The notes beneath the pieces were generated by a model. It was not told where the DNA came from, ran no database searches, and saw only the letters and a program-made list of their open reading frames with translations. Positions 25,271 to 34,308 of a DNA stretch of 54,241 nucleotides are shown here, piece by piece; the first letter of the stretch is position 1, and every line of letters begins with the position of its first letter. Origin of the DNA: Spirochaetaceae bacterium (GTDB lineage Bacteria; Spirochaetota; Spirochaetia; Treponematales; Treponemataceae); NCBI GenBank assembly GCA_017622135.1, contig JAGARR010000057.1, forward strand, positions 1 through 54,241. Direction: 5' to 3'. A program made the translations under genes and the position numbers.

Positions 25271-25293
25271 AAAAAACCTCAGCATGATCCGAG
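25271..25293 (-). terminator. Terminator of the V-ATPase operon
   Basis: On the minus strand CCTCGG pairs with CTGAGG (one G-U) around a six-base loop, followed by six T residues (25276-25271). The stem is short. Its last bases GAGG also sit at the right distance to serve as the Shine-Dalgarno of the next gene. Confidence 0.65.
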
Positions 25294-25338
25294 GCTAATC
25301 TATCTCGGCAAATGTCCACAGGAATGCTCTTCCTTGTC

Positions 25339-25959
25339 CTACCGTACCTGACGAGATTTCAAAGACTTCAGCACAAAGACATTCTCCCTGTCCCGCTCCT
25401 CAAGCACACCCTCGATATAGGCCTTTGTCTCTTTTGTTTGTGGGATAATCATCTTGTCCAGGGCATTGACCCTCCGCTGGGTCTTCTTCAGCTCACGGGC
25501 AAGCCGCCAAACAATTGTCCTGATTGATGCCATCTCCGTCAGAAGCCGTAGCAGCTGGAAGAACTGCACCATCACCTCGTCAGAAGTAGCATTGGAACCA
25601 TATACAGAATGGAACAGCTGCATCTTGGGCAAAACCACATCCAAGGAGGAAAAATTCATTCCTGCAATGGAAACAGAACGCTCCGTAAAGGTGAAGTCAT
25701 ACTGCACCCCGCGGGAAATACGCTCCACACGGTCGCCGCCCAATGACATCAGCATATTTCTTAAGGCAGGATATGCTGTATGGGTAAAACTATCAATCTC
25801 TTTTTCCAGCTGGGCAGCCTTCTCCACCATCCGCATCAACTCTGCAACAAGAATCTCTCTCTTCTGATCCAACAAGGAGTGGCCTGTCTTGGCCACCGCC
25901 AACTGCTCCTTGATCATGAAGAGATTCGACTTGGTTGGTGTTACATCCAATCTAGCCAT
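25339..25959 (-). CDS. atpD: V-type ATPase subunit D (central stalk)
   Basis: The protein has 206 residues. N-terminus ARLDVTPTKSNLFMIKEQLAVAKTGHSLLDQKREIL and C-terminus RTIVWRLARELKKTQRRVNALDKMIIPQTKETKAYIEGVLEERDRENVFVLKSLK are diagnostic for the long coiled-coil rotor shaft D. It rotates inside the A3B3 head in the cytoplasm. It is last in the operon, three bases after atpB. Confidence 0.96.
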   Translation of the reverse strand: MARLDVTPTKSNLFMIKEQLAVAKTGHSLLDQKREILVAELMRMVEKAAQLEKEIDSFTHTAYPALRNMLMSLGGDRVERISRGVQYDFTFTERSVSIAGMNFSSLDVVLPKMQLFHSVYGSNATSDEVMVQFFQLLRLLTEMASIRTIVWRLARELKKTQRRVNALDKMIIPQTKETKAYIEGVLEERDRENVFVLKSLKSRQVR

Positions 25960-25962
25960 AGA

Positions 25963-27360
25963 CTACCTGCTGCCTTCCGAGGATTTTTCCGCACCCATAT
26001 ACTTGTCGATGAGCTTGGGAGAGATGCGATACAACTCGCCTCTCGGCAACCGAGAAAGAACCCGCCAACCGATGTCCAGAGTCTCTGCAACGGAACGATT
26101 GTCGAATTCGTCCTGGCAGAGGAACTCATTCTCAAAGGCCTTGCCAAAATCGAGATACTTCCGGTCATCCTCCGAAAGGCTGTCCTCCCCCAAAATGGAG
26201 GCAAGACCACGAATATTTTTCACCTTGGCATAAGCAGCAAACAACTGGTTGGAAACATCCTTATGGTCATCCCGAGTCAATCCCTCTCCCACACCATCAC
26301 GCATCAGGCGGGAAAGGCTGGGGAGGATACCCACCGGTGGATACAGCCCCTTCTGGAAAAGTTCCCTATCCATGGAAATCTGTCCCTCGGTGATGTAACC
26401 GGTGAGGTCGGGAATAGGATTTGAAACGTCATCGTTGGGCATGGTGAGAATCGGCAGCTGGGTGATGGAACCAGAGGATCCCTTTATCCGCCCTGCACGC
26501 TCATACAACTCCGCCAAGTCAGAATACAGATAACCGGGATACCCCTTCCGTCCGGGAACCTCACCACGAGTGGCGGAAATCTCTCGCAAAGCCTCGCAGT
26601 AGTTGGTCATATCGGTCATCACCACCAGGACGTGCATATTCAGCTCATAGGCCAGGTATTCCGCCGCAGTCAAGGCACAGCGGGGAGTGATGATTCGCTC
26701 GATAGAGGGTGAGTCAGCCAGCGACTGGAACATCACCACACGGGACAAGACTCCAGACTCCTCAAAGCTCTTCACGAAGAAATGGGCAATGTCATGCTTG
26801 ATTCCCATTCCCGCAAACACTATCACAAACTCGTCGTCGGTATTCAAAAGCCGGGCCTGACGTACAATCTGTGCTGCCAGCCGATTGTGGGGCAAACCAT
26901 TGCCAGAAAAGATCGGCAGTTTCTGGCCACGAATCAGCGTGTTCATTCCATCGATAGAACTGACACCAGTCTGGATGAAATCCTCAGGATATACACGGGC
27001 ATAAGGATTGATGGGACTGCCATTCACATTCAGCTTGCGGGACGAAACAATATCAGGACATCCATCAATAGGCTTACCCAAACCATTGAAAACACGTCCC
27101 AACAAGCCTCGTCCCACAGCAAGTTCCATGGGAGTCTCCAGGAATTCTATTTGAGACTCCTGCTGGTCTATGCCTGTGGTGGAGCCGAACACCTGGATCA
27201 CGGCATATTCAGAGGAAAGGTCAATTATACGCCCGATGCGCTTTTCGCCAAACCGGTCACGAATAGAGACCATCTCACCAAAAGACACGTTCTCACTGCG
27301 TCGAACGACAACAATTGGTCCTTCAACTGACTCAAGGCCCTTATATTCAACACCTTTCAT
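25963..27360 (-). CDS. atpB: V-type ATPase subunit B (non-catalytic head)
   Basis: The protein has 465 residues. Motifs include [42 protein letters not shown] and [37 protein letters not shown] canonical Walker A is absent, as expected for B. It alternates with A in the cytoplasmic hexamer. Its ATG shares a base with the atpA stop (TAATG), which indicates tight translational coupling. Confidence 0.97.
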   Translation of the reverse strand: MKGVEYKGLESVEGPIVVVRRSENVSFGEMVSIRDRFGEKRIGRIIDLSSEYAVIQVFGSTTGIDQQESQIEFLETPMELAVGRGLLGRVFNGLGKPIDGCPDIVSSRKLNVNGSPINPYARVYPEDFIQTGVSSIDGMNTLIRGQKLPIFSGNGLPHNRLAAQIVRQARLLNTDDEFVIVFAGMGIKHDIAHFFVKSFEESGVLSRVVMFQSLADSPSIERIITPRCALTAAEYLAYELNMHVLVVMTDMTNYCEALREISATRGEVPGRKGYPGYLYSDLAELYERAGRIKGSSGSITQLPILTMPNDDVSNPIPDLTGYITEGQISMDRELFQKGLYPPVGILPSLSRLMRDGVGEGLTRDDHKDVSNQLFAAYAKVKNIRGLASILGEDSLSEDDRKYLDFGKAFENEFLCQDEFDNRSVAETLDIGWRVLSRLPRGELYRISPKLIDKYMGAEKSSEGSR

Positions 27361-29123
27361 TATGATACCACCTTCCGATACGCACCTTCCAACTCAGAAA
27401 ACTGCTGGTTAAGATGCTCTTTCACAGAGTCCACCATCTCAAGCTTATCGTTAGCTACCTCAGACTTTATCCGGATAATCTCCTCCCGTACCGTCAATTT
27501 CCTGATGCTTGACAATGGGATTCCACTGTTGAGGGCAATCTGACTCTTGTAATAGAAACTCATAATGAGCTGCAGTATGGCAATCTGCTTCTCAGGCACG
27601 GCATACATATCAACTGCATCGAAGGCATTCTGCTGCAGAAATCCAATCTTGATCATTTCCGCCACTAGCAATACCAACCGATCCGTCTCAGGTACAGCAT
27701 CCGGTCCCACCAGCCGTACAATCTTCTCCAACTGCTGCTCCTTCTTCAGGAGCTCCAGTACCTCAATACGGATGGTAGCCCAGCGGGGATCCTTCTTGTT
27801 CCACCAGTCCTTAACCTCTTCAATATATTCAGAATATGAAGCAATCCAGCCGATGGCAGGATAATGGCGGGCATTTGCCAGCTCACGATCCAAAGCCCAA
27901 AAGCAGCGGGTAAAACGCATCGTGTGCTGAACCACAGGCTCGGAGAAATCGCCGCCTGGAGGTGAAACAGCTCCAATAACGGTAATTGAGCCCTCCTCGT
28001 CACGGAAATTTCTTACTCGTCCAGCCCTCTCGTAGAATTCTGCCAGACGTGTGGGTAGATATGCGGGGAAGCCTTCCTCCGCAGGCATCTCCTCCATGCG
28101 CCCCCCCAGTTCTCTCAATGCCTCGGCCCAGCGACTGGTGGAGTCCGCCATAACGGCCACAGCCATACCCATGTCACGGTAATATTCTGCCAAGGTGATA
28201 CCCGAATACAAGGATGCCTCACGAGCGGCAACAGGCATGTTGGAGGTATTTGCAATCAGGATGGTTCGCTCCATCAAGGAACGACCTGTCCGTGGGTCGA
28301 TCAATGTGGGGAACTCGCGGAGAACATCAGTCATCTCGTTTCCCCGCTCACCGCAGCCAATATACACGATAATGTCTGCATCGCACCATTTTGCGATGGC
28401 ATGCTGGGTCATAGTTTTTCCAGTACCAAAACCACCAGGAATGGAAGCTGCACCACCCTTAGAAATGGGGAACAGCACATCGATGACCCGTTGTCCGGTG
28501 ACCAAAGGCTGAGCCACATTCAGTTTTTCCACATAGGGTCTTGCCTTTCGCACCGGCCAGTACTGGGACAGACAAATCTCCTCTCCCAGCTCGGTTCTGG
28601 CAACCACATCAGATACCGTGTACTCCCCAGCGGCCACCACAGACTCCACAATCTTGCCCTTGATGGTGGAAGGTACCATAATCTTGTGGAGGACGGAGGC
28701 TGTCTCCTGGACAGTACCCACCACCACACCAGGACCAATGGCATCACCGGCAGAAAGCACCGGCTCAAAAGACCACCGCTTCTCTGTGTCCAGAGGCTCT
28801 GATCTCTGACCGGAAACAATGAAGGCTCCCCGCTCATCGAACATCTTGTCCAGAGGTCGCTGGATTCCATCATAAATTGTTCCAAGAAGCCCTGGCCCCA
28901 ACCGGACAGACAGGGGCCGCTGATGGCAAATCACCTTCTCACCGACACGCATTCCGGTGTCGTCCTCATAGACCTGGATGGTTGCCTTGCCAGACTTCAG
29001 GCGAATAATCTCTCCAATCAGGCTGGCCTCACCTACACTAACCACATCATAGAGACCACAACCAGACAGTCCCTCCGCATAGACAATTGGCCCGGAAATA
29101 CGGGTTATACGACCTTCAATCAT
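27360..29123 (-). CDS. atpA: V-type ATPase subunit A (catalytic head)
   Basis: The protein has 587 residues from ATG 29123 ([19 protein letters not shown]), which overlaps the atpE stop as ATGA. It has the A-type bulge domain, Walker A GGFGTGKT (about residue 235), [17 protein letters not shown] and [27 protein letters not shown]. It hydrolyses or makes ATP in the cytoplasmic head. The downstream part [13 protein letters not shown] is typical of A. An earlier in-frame start would add six residues inside atpE and is less likely. Confidence 0.98.
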   Translation of the reverse strand: MIEGRITRISGPIVYAEGLSGCGLYDVVSVGEASLIGEIIRLKSGKATIQVYEDDTGMRVGEKVICHQRPLSVRLGPGLLGTIYDGIQRPLDKMFDERGAFIVSGQRSEPLDTEKRWSFEPVLSAGDAIGPGVVVGTVQETASVLHKIMVPSTIKGKIVESVVAAGEYTVSDVVARTELGEEICLSQYWPVRKARPYVEKLNVAQPLVTGQRVIDVLFPISKGGAASIPGGFGTGKTMTQHAIAKWCDADIIVYIGCGERGNEMTDVLREFPTLIDPRTGRSLMERTILIANTSNMPVAAREASLYSGITLAEYYRDMGMAVAVMADSTSRWAEALRELGGRMEEMPAEEGFPAYLPTRLAEFYERAGRVRNFRDEEGSITVIGAVSPPGGDFSEPVVQHTMRFTRCFWALDRELANARHYPAIGWIASYSEYIEEVKDWWNKKDPRWATIRIEVLELLKKEQQLEKIVRLVGPDAVPETDRLVLLVAEMIKIGFLQQNAFDAVDMYAVPEKQIAILQLIMSFYYKSQIALNSGIPLSSIRKLTVREEIIRIKSEVANDKLEMVDSVKEHLNQQFSELEGAYRKVVS

Positions 29124-29770
29124 TGGGGAAGTCCTCCACAAAACAAAGTGCTTGCCAACTCGCTGCCGTGACGCTCCAACAGCTGCCCGACGATATCATC
29201 AAAGGTGACATGGCACCTTACGGAACTATCCTCCGTCCTCAGAAGAATTCCCTTCGACACACCAAGGTTCCCTTGATTCCAGACATCAGAGCCCATCGCC
29301 ACCTTTGGATCCACCAGTTGACAAGAGGCTACCGCATCCTTGCCAAAAACATCCGCAAGCACAGGCCTCACCGACTTTTCATCAAATCCAAGAATTTCGA
29401 CGGCAAGCTTCTTGCCCTCCAGCACAGGAGCGAACCTAGACAGCTGGCTTTGGATGAGTTGGAGCTGCTTCTTTTCGTCCAAGGCATCCAAGTAGTCATG
29501 TATGGCGGATATGACGGTTTTATTCGTGTATTCTGCCAAGAAGCGTACTTTGCTCAGAGAAATTGCAGCTTCCATTTCCATTTTTATTACAGACAACTGC
29601 TTCTGAAGGAAAAACTCCTCCTCCTTCTCCACGGCTGCAATACGCTTGTCAATAATCTCTGCAATCTTCCTGCACTCACTCTCTGCCTCTGCAAGAATAC
29701 AAGCTGCCTTTTTCTTGGCATTCTCGTTTATTTCGTTTTCTAGGATTTCCGTCGTACGAAGTACTTCCAT
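29120..29770 (-). CDS. atpE: V-type ATPase subunit E (peripheral stalk)
   Basis: The protein has 216 residues. A long helical N-terminal half ([46 protein letters not shown]) is followed by a globular C-terminal domain, the usual E-subunit arrangement. With the H/G-type subunit it forms the peripheral stalk. It follows atpF by 18 bases and overlaps atpA by four. The assignment rests on helical pattern and position more than on invariant motifs. Confidence 0.85.
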   Translation of the reverse strand: MEVLRTTEILENEINENAKKKAACILAEAESECRKIAEIIDKRIAAVEKEEEFFLQKQLSVIKMEMEAAISLSKVRFLAEYTNKTVISAIHDYLDALDEKKQLQLIQSQLSRFAPVLEGKKLAVEILGFDEKSVRPVLADVFGKDAVASCQLVDPKVAMGSDVWNQGNLGVSKGILLRTEDSSVRCHVTFDDIVGQLLERHGSELASTLFCGGLPQ

Positions 29771-29788
29771 ATATTATACCACCTAACT

Positions 29789-30124
29789 TTATGCTTGAAT
29801 GCCTATGGCACCTTGAATTGCATCCGACAGGGTTCTTCGTCCCTCAATATGCCCCTGCAAACCAGGAATCTCCACAATCAGAGGATACGCAGCCTCCATC
29901 TGCCACGCCACAACCTCCTCCTCCAGCAGGTCTGCAACAGTTTCCGTTAGAATGAGAATCTTCGGCCTGCTGTCGGAAGCATTTGAAGTAGAGGGATTAT
30001 CGCAACCAGTTATCCGTTTGAAGGCTGCCAGAGCCTCTTCTCGATTAGACACCGCTGCACCGGCAATTCCCACCATGGAAAATCCCTGCAGAATCTCCCG
30101 GTCACCAATTACGTAATAATCCAC
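29789..30124 (-). CDS. atpF: V-type ATPase subunit F (rotor)
   Basis: The protein has 111 residues from GTG 30124, with AGGAG upstream. The start DYYVIGDREILQGFSMVGIAGAAVSNREEALAAF and later KILILTETVADLLEEEVVAW, YPLIVEIPG are characteristic of the CheY-like F subunit that binds D in the central stalk. A short insert (DNPSTSNASDSRP) lies between strands. Confidence 0.93.
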   Translation of the reverse strand: MDYYVIGDREILQGFSMVGIAGAAVSNREEALAAFKRITGCDNPSTSNASDSRPKILILTETVADLLEEEVVAWQMEAAYPLIVEIPGLQGHIEGRRTLSDAIQGAIGIQA

Positions 30125-30142
30125 TACCTGCTCCTGTCTATC

Positions 30143-30484
30143 TTACAGAATAATAATCAACAAGGCTACCAAGAAGCCCCACAGACAGATACCTTCCGCC
30201 AAACCAACGAAGGGCAGTGCCTTACCAGACAGCTCCTCATTCTCACTCATAGCACCCATGGCGGCAGCGCCAATCTTTCCTACAGCCAGTCCGCCACCGA
30301 TACAGGCAATTCCCACTGCAAGACCGGCAGCAATGTACTTCACCGCAGATGAAGAGGATGAGGTCTCTTCAACAGCCTCAACCACTGCAGTCTCTGCAAC
30401 AGCCTCACTCTGAGCTGCAACAGCTACCATGGAAAAAACAACCATCGCCATGGCCAACACAATAAACTTAACGTTCTTTTTCAT
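30143..30484 (-). CDS. atpK: V-type ATPase subunit K (membrane rotor ring) with N-terminal extension
   Basis: The protein has 113 residues from ATG 30484 (MKKNVKFIVLAMAMVV), with GAGG five bases upstream. A signal-peptide-like helix (about 1-23, ending AVAAQS) and an acidic Ser-rich linker precede a two-helix hairpin: AVKYIAAGLAVGIACIGGGLAVGKIG and LPFVGLAEGICLWGFLVALLIIIL. The Glu in GLAEG is the expected ion-binding carboxylate. It has one hairpin, unlike the four-helix eukaryotic and Enterococcus K subunits. Whether the extension is cleaved is not known. Confidence 0.92.
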   Translation of the reverse strand: MKKNVKFIVLAMAMVVFSMVAVAAQSEAVAETAVVEAVEETSSSSSAVKYIAAGLAVGIACIGGGLAVGKIGAAAMGAMSENEELSGKALPFVGLAEGICLWGFLVALLIIIL

Positions 30485-30594
30485 AACAACCTCACAAAAC
30501 ATCAATATTTCTTGCAGTACCCACCGAGCCTGCAAAATGACCTAATCCATAGGACAGAATCCCTTAAGGAAACTGTTGTCCTACCACCAAGATT

Positions 30595-32235
30595 TTATAC
30601 CTTCACATTGTACTGAAAGCGGAAGGGTTTAAACTCACGTCCAGTCTCTGTGAAAAACTTGGAGAAGAACTCGTAATAATGGAGACGCACCACCTGAATG
30701 GCCACAATCATGCCCTCCAGAACAATGACAATGCCGTTTCCGATAATCATCACCGCCAAGCCGCCAGCACCACCAAGCATCTCAGCCATGGTGTGGATGA
30801 TGAATCCCAAGACGGCATGGGCAAGACCAAATGCCCCCACACGAAGGAAACTCACGGTGTTAGACAGATAGCTTGAAACAATCTCAAGAATTTCCACTAC
30901 CCCCTCAATGATGCCCACACCGACACCATGCTCAAAAACAGGCTTCTCCTTCTTCAGCATACGCTCGATAGGATGCCCAAAACAGGCTCCCAAAAGACTC
31001 ACGCCGATTACAATCCAGTCTCCCACAAAAAGCGGAATTCCCAAGACAGCAACTCTGATGGCCATGAACACCACGTACCAGAAGAACACCGCTCCACAGA
31101 GCCCAGTCTTACCGAATATGGCCTTGTAGGGCTTGCCTAAAGAGAACTGGTTTATCATGTTAATTACCAAGCCTATAGAATTCATAATGAAGCCTATGGC
31201 CAGGGTAAAGCCAAAGAACATGAATACAGTTCCAATAGTGTCGGCAGAAGGCATCAGGTGTAGGATATGGTCATGGGGCTCACCCCAGAGTCCTGATATG
31301 AACCTGCTTAACGGAACTAAAATCTTGTTGTTGGCAAAAAATTCACCAGTCAAGACACCCATAATGGTGCTAGTGCACCCCACCGCCATAAAAATCGGAC
31401 CGAACTTGTTCCATGTTGGGAACCGCTTGATGGCACCAGTTGAAAGAAGCACGCCGATAAGCAAGAGCACCAGCCCCTGACCCGCATCTCCGAACATGAT
31501 TCCAAACAGCAGAGGAAAGAAGAATGCCATCAAGGGCGTGGCATCAATACTACCATACTGGGGAGAACCATAGCTGAAGAGCATCCGCTCAAAACTCGCC
31601 ACGAATTTATTGTGTTTAAAATGAACGGGAACCTTCTCCTCCCCCGCCGCCACACTTGCAACTTCTTCGGGACGATAAAGACAGATGGACACACGGCCAG
31701 CTGTCAGACTGTCTAAATCCTCCACAATTGACTTTACATCGGCGAGAGGAAGCCAACCGGAAATTTTATACAGGATTCCAGAGGATTCCAACGAAGACTC
31801 CACCTGTTGGACGTGGGCTCCAATGGACAGGCATCCCAAAAGACGCTCCAGTTCCTTGCCATGGGCATCAAGACAAGAGTTGATGGCGGCGGTTAGCTCC
31901 TTCCTGGCAGAAGCTCCCTCATCCTCCACAGGAAGACCAGCCTCCTGATGGCGCAATTCCTCTACAGACTTGATGATAAGCTGGGCATGCTCAATGTCAG
32001 CCCCCTGGGGGAAATGAGAATCCTCCCGATAGGCAGGCAAGTCATCCATCCCCAGATAGGCACGAACCGACTGGAGCTTATCGTACAGCTCTTTCAGCGG
32101 AGTGACACCTGCACCTTCATTTCCAGCAAGCTGGAACTCAAAATTCCCCTTGTTACCCAAAAGCTCAATGACACAGCTCACATCATCCTGCAAGACAACT
32201 ATTTCCATAAGCCGCATCTCAGTAGTACGTGCCAT
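30595..32235 (-). CDS. atpI: V-type ATPase subunit I (membrane stator, a-subunit)
   Basis: The protein has 546 residues, a little short for the family. The N-terminal soluble half (MARTTEMRLMEIVVLQDDVSCVIELLGNKGNFEF) attaches to the peripheral stalk. From about residue 220 there are seven or eight transmembrane helices with family signatures PQYGSIDATPLMAFFFPLLFGIMFGDAGQGL and SYLSNTVSFLRVGAFGLAHAVLGFII (the Arg in LRVG is the essential ion-channel residue). GGGGGAAT lies just before the ATG. It follows the C subunit gene by 17 bases. Confidence 0.96.
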   Translation of the reverse strand: MARTTEMRLMEIVVLQDDVSCVIELLGNKGNFEFQLAGNEGAGVTPLKELYDKLQSVRAYLGMDDLPAYREDSHFPQGADIEHAQLIIKSVEELRHQEAGLPVEDEGASARKELTAAINSCLDAHGKELERLLGCLSIGAHVQQVESSLESSGILYKISGWLPLADVKSIVEDLDSLTAGRVSICLYRPEEVASVAAGEEKVPVHFKHNKFVASFERMLFSYGSPQYGSIDATPLMAFFFPLLFGIMFGDAGQGLVLLLIGVLLSTGAIKRFPTWNKFGPIFMAVGCTSTIMGVLTGEFFANNKILVPLSRFISGLWGEPHDHILHLMPSADTIGTVFMFFGFTLAIGFIMNSIGLVINMINQFSLGKPYKAIFGKTGLCGAVFFWYVVFMAIRVAVLGIPLFVGDWIVIGVSLLGACFGHPIERMLKKEKPVFEHGVGVGIIEGVVEILEIVSSYLSNTVSFLRVGAFGLAHAVLGFIIHTMAEMLGGAGGLAVMIIGNGIVIVLEGMIVAIQVVRLHYYEFFSKFFTETGREFKPFRFQYNVKV

Positions 32236-32252
32236 ATTCCCCCTTACCGGCC

Positions 32253-33296
32253 TCAGTAGGCCCTAATTCCAGAAAATTCCTTGATTTGAGCCGGAGACAC
32301 CTTAAAACGAATTCCTTCGGCTACCATTCTAATACAATCCAACTCATACTGCTTTACCTTGAACCAACAGAACAGCACATGGGAGGTAAACGGATGATGA
32401 TGAAACTGATGCAATGCCCTCCGGGACAACTCAAAACGTGCCATCCGCTGCACCCACCGAAGATCCAAGCTCCACTGCCCTCCATCCTTGCAAGGATTCA
32501 GGAGGTAGGAATACTTCCAATTGACCCACTCCCTATAAGAATCAAGCGGCAGCATGAGAATTTGAGCGGCAGACTTTGCAAGCTCATCCTTGGCCACAGC
32601 TTCATTCGACCTGCACTCCCTCGATGTCACCAGACGACACAAAATATCACTTGGCTCCATACCGTAGTAGATACGCAGCCGCAAGGCCCAGATTATGTTG
32701 TGATAGATGATCTCATCCTTGAGCAAACGTCTGACAGGCTCTTTGGAAGTGGAGTCAAGTTTGGCAACACTATTCCACAAGGTACGAACATACTGGGCGT
32801 CAAGCCTGCCATCTATATCGCACTGCCGCTCTACACCTTGAGCATCTGCACACCATGCCACAGGAGATCCTGCTGTCATTGCATCAAGAGAAGGCCACTT
32901 GTCATATTTCAACAGGGAAAATTTGCCGATGGAGGCAAGTCTCGCGGGCAGGGACAGGCTCCCCTGTACACCCATAGCTACTAAGGTCGGCATCATATTC
33001 TTCAGGTTGTCATAGTCATAGAAACGCAACAACTCCACCAGAAAAGTCTGTGGCCTGGAATACTCTTTTAACAATGAAATGAACCCGCACAAGAACTCCT
33101 GCTCAGCTTTTTCCTCTATCATTTGAACTAAGGAGGATTCCGACACGGAAGGGGCACTTGACTGAAACAACAATTCCCATAAGCCCTCAATGGTATTAAC
33201 AGAAAACAACTTATTTACTCGGGAACCCACAAACGACTTTGCAAGCATCCCACTAGCCTTTGCATACACAAAGACATCTGCAGACGACTTGTCCAT
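32253..33296 (-). CDS. atpC: V-type ATPase subunit C-like (d subunit)
   Basis: The protein has 347 residues. It starts DKSSADVFVYAKASGMLAKSFVG, as in C/AC39 family proteins, and is helical throughout with a family-like ending (RMVAEGIRFKVSPAQIKEFSGIRAY). Subunit C couples the central stalk to the K ring. AAGGGG lies upstream of ATG 33296. The position between the H-type gene and atpI supports the call. Sequence divergence makes this less certain than A, B or D. Confidence 0.85.
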   Translation of the reverse strand: MDKSSADVFVYAKASGMLAKSFVGSRVNKLFSVNTIEGLWELLFQSSAPSVSESSLVQMIEEKAEQEFLCGFISLLKEYSRPQTFLVELLRFYDYDNLKNMMPTLVAMGVQGSLSLPARLASIGKFSLLKYDKWPSLDAMTAGSPVAWCADAQGVERQCDIDGRLDAQYVRTLWNSVAKLDSTSKEPVRRLLKDEIIYHNIIWALRLRIYYGMEPSDILCRLVTSRECRSNEAVAKDELAKSAAQILMLPLDSYREWVNWKYSYLLNPCKDGGQWSLDLRWVQRMARFELSRRALHQFHHHPFTSHVLFCWFKVKQYELDCIRMVAEGIRFKVSPAQIKEFSGIRAY

Positions 33297-33315
33297 AATC
33301 CCCTTGCCCTATCTG

Positions 33316-33618
33316 CTAGCAAAACAAAGTCTTGTCTAGCAATGAGTTGAACGCCTCCACATCCAGTTTGGAGGAAGCAACAGACGTACGATACCTTTCC
33401 AGAGCCTCATCACAATCATTCTTCATGGACTCAGTCTCGGCAGCCAACCGCTCCTTGGCAGAGGCTCTTATCTGACCATGACATTCATTATACCGAACCT
33501 CACCCTGATCCCGAGCCTCAATGACAAGTTCCCGAGCCTCAGACTGTGCTTTCAGCACCAGCTCTTCAGTCCGACTTTCTACCTCTGCCAAGTGGCCAAT
33601 CATATCAACTCCTGCCAT
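33316..33618 (-). CDS. V-type ATPase G/H-type peripheral stalk subunit
   Basis: The protein has 100 residues and is almost wholly helical and charged (EVESRTEELVLKAQSEARELVIEARDQGEVRYNECHGQIRASAKERL), as expected for the small stalk subunit that pairs with E. AGGAGG lies just before ATG 33618. It is first in the operon. The name depends on position and coiled-coil character. Confidence 0.75.
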   Translation of the reverse strand: MAGVDMIGHLAEVESRTEELVLKAQSEARELVIEARDQGEVRYNECHGQIRASAKERLAAETESMKNDCDEALERYRTSVASSKLDVEAFNSLLDKTLFC

Positions 33619-33652
33619 ACCTTCCTCCTAGTATTCAGGCATCAATCAACTC

Positions 33653-33681
33653 TTTATATGTGGCCACCCGCTATGGAACAA
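33653..33681 (-). promoter_or_regulatory. Candidate promoter of the V-ATPase operon
   Basis: On the minus strand it reads TTGTTC (33681-33676), 17 bases, TATAAA (33658-33653), 35 bases before the first ATPase gene. secG lies upstream on the same strand with no terminator seen between, so read-through from the secG promoter is also possible. Confidence 0.55.
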
Positions 33682-33717
33682 ACATCTCCACAGCCAGACA
33701 GCACACAATCACATACG

Positions 33718-34161
33718 CTATTCAGCAACAGGCTCGGCAACCTCAGTAGCCACAGGGGCTGTTGCAGGGGTCTCCATTGCAGAAGCCTCAGCAGCGGGAA
33801 CATCGACGGCAGCCTCGCCGGCATCATCAACTGCAGGCTCACCCCCTGTCTCCTCATCCAGCCAGAATCCACCGGCGGACGTTGCGGCCTCCTCCTGGGC
33901 AGCGGCAGCATCCAGAGAATGGACGGCAGGAGCCTTGTTGATGAATGCCAACACAAAGGTGGCAACAAAGAACAAGGCCACCAAGATATATGTAGTTTTG
34001 GTGAGCACGTTGCCGGAACGAGAACCGAAGGCAGTGGAATTACCGCCACCCAGCAGGCCACCCATTCCGCCACCCTCCTCATTCTGAATCAGAACGAGGC
34101 AAACCAGCAGGATGCAAATGATTACAAATGCTACCAAAAGAATAATACCAATAACACCCAT
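33718..34161 (-). CDS. secG: Preprotein translocase subunit SecG
   Basis: The protein has 147 residues. The first 80 match SecG: transmembrane helix MGVIGIILLVAFVIICILLVCLVLIQ, then EEGGGMGGLLGGGNSTAFGSRSGNVLTKTTYILVALFFVATFVLAF with the second helix. The C-terminal 65 residues are an Ala/Glu/Val-rich, low-complexity acidic tail. SecG assists SecYE in export. The gene diverges from dnaE and precedes the V-ATPase operon by 99 bases. Confidence 0.93.
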   Translation of the reverse strand: MGVIGIILLVAFVIICILLVCLVLIQNEEGGGMGGLLGGGNSTAFGSRSGNVLTKTTYILVALFFVATFVLAFINKAPAVHSLDAAAAQEEAATSAGGFWLDEETGGEPAVDDAGEAAVDVPAAEASAMETPATAPVATEVAEPVAE

Positions 34162-34197
34162 TTGTTTGTTACTCCATCTTATAAGATACGCTGGTAT

Positions 34198-34226
34198 ATT
34201 GTATCTAAAACGATGGTTTTATGCAA
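34198..34226 (-). promoter_or_regulatory. Promoter of secG
   Basis: On the minus strand it reads TTGCAT (34226-34221), 17 bases, TACAAT (34203-34198), placing the transcript start about 30 bases before the secG ATG, with GGAG in the leader. Confidence 0.75.
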
Positions 34227-34308
34227 GTATTGCTCTTTTAGTAAAAACAGGGCTTTCATTCTTTTAACGGCTCTTCCCTTTTTGATAAGGCTATGTTATG
34301 GTTTCCCC

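Noticed and set aside
33478..34308. Upstream open extension of the dnaE frame
   Set aside because: It runs antisense through secG and part of the V-ATPase H gene. The PHP domain begins right after ATG 34309.
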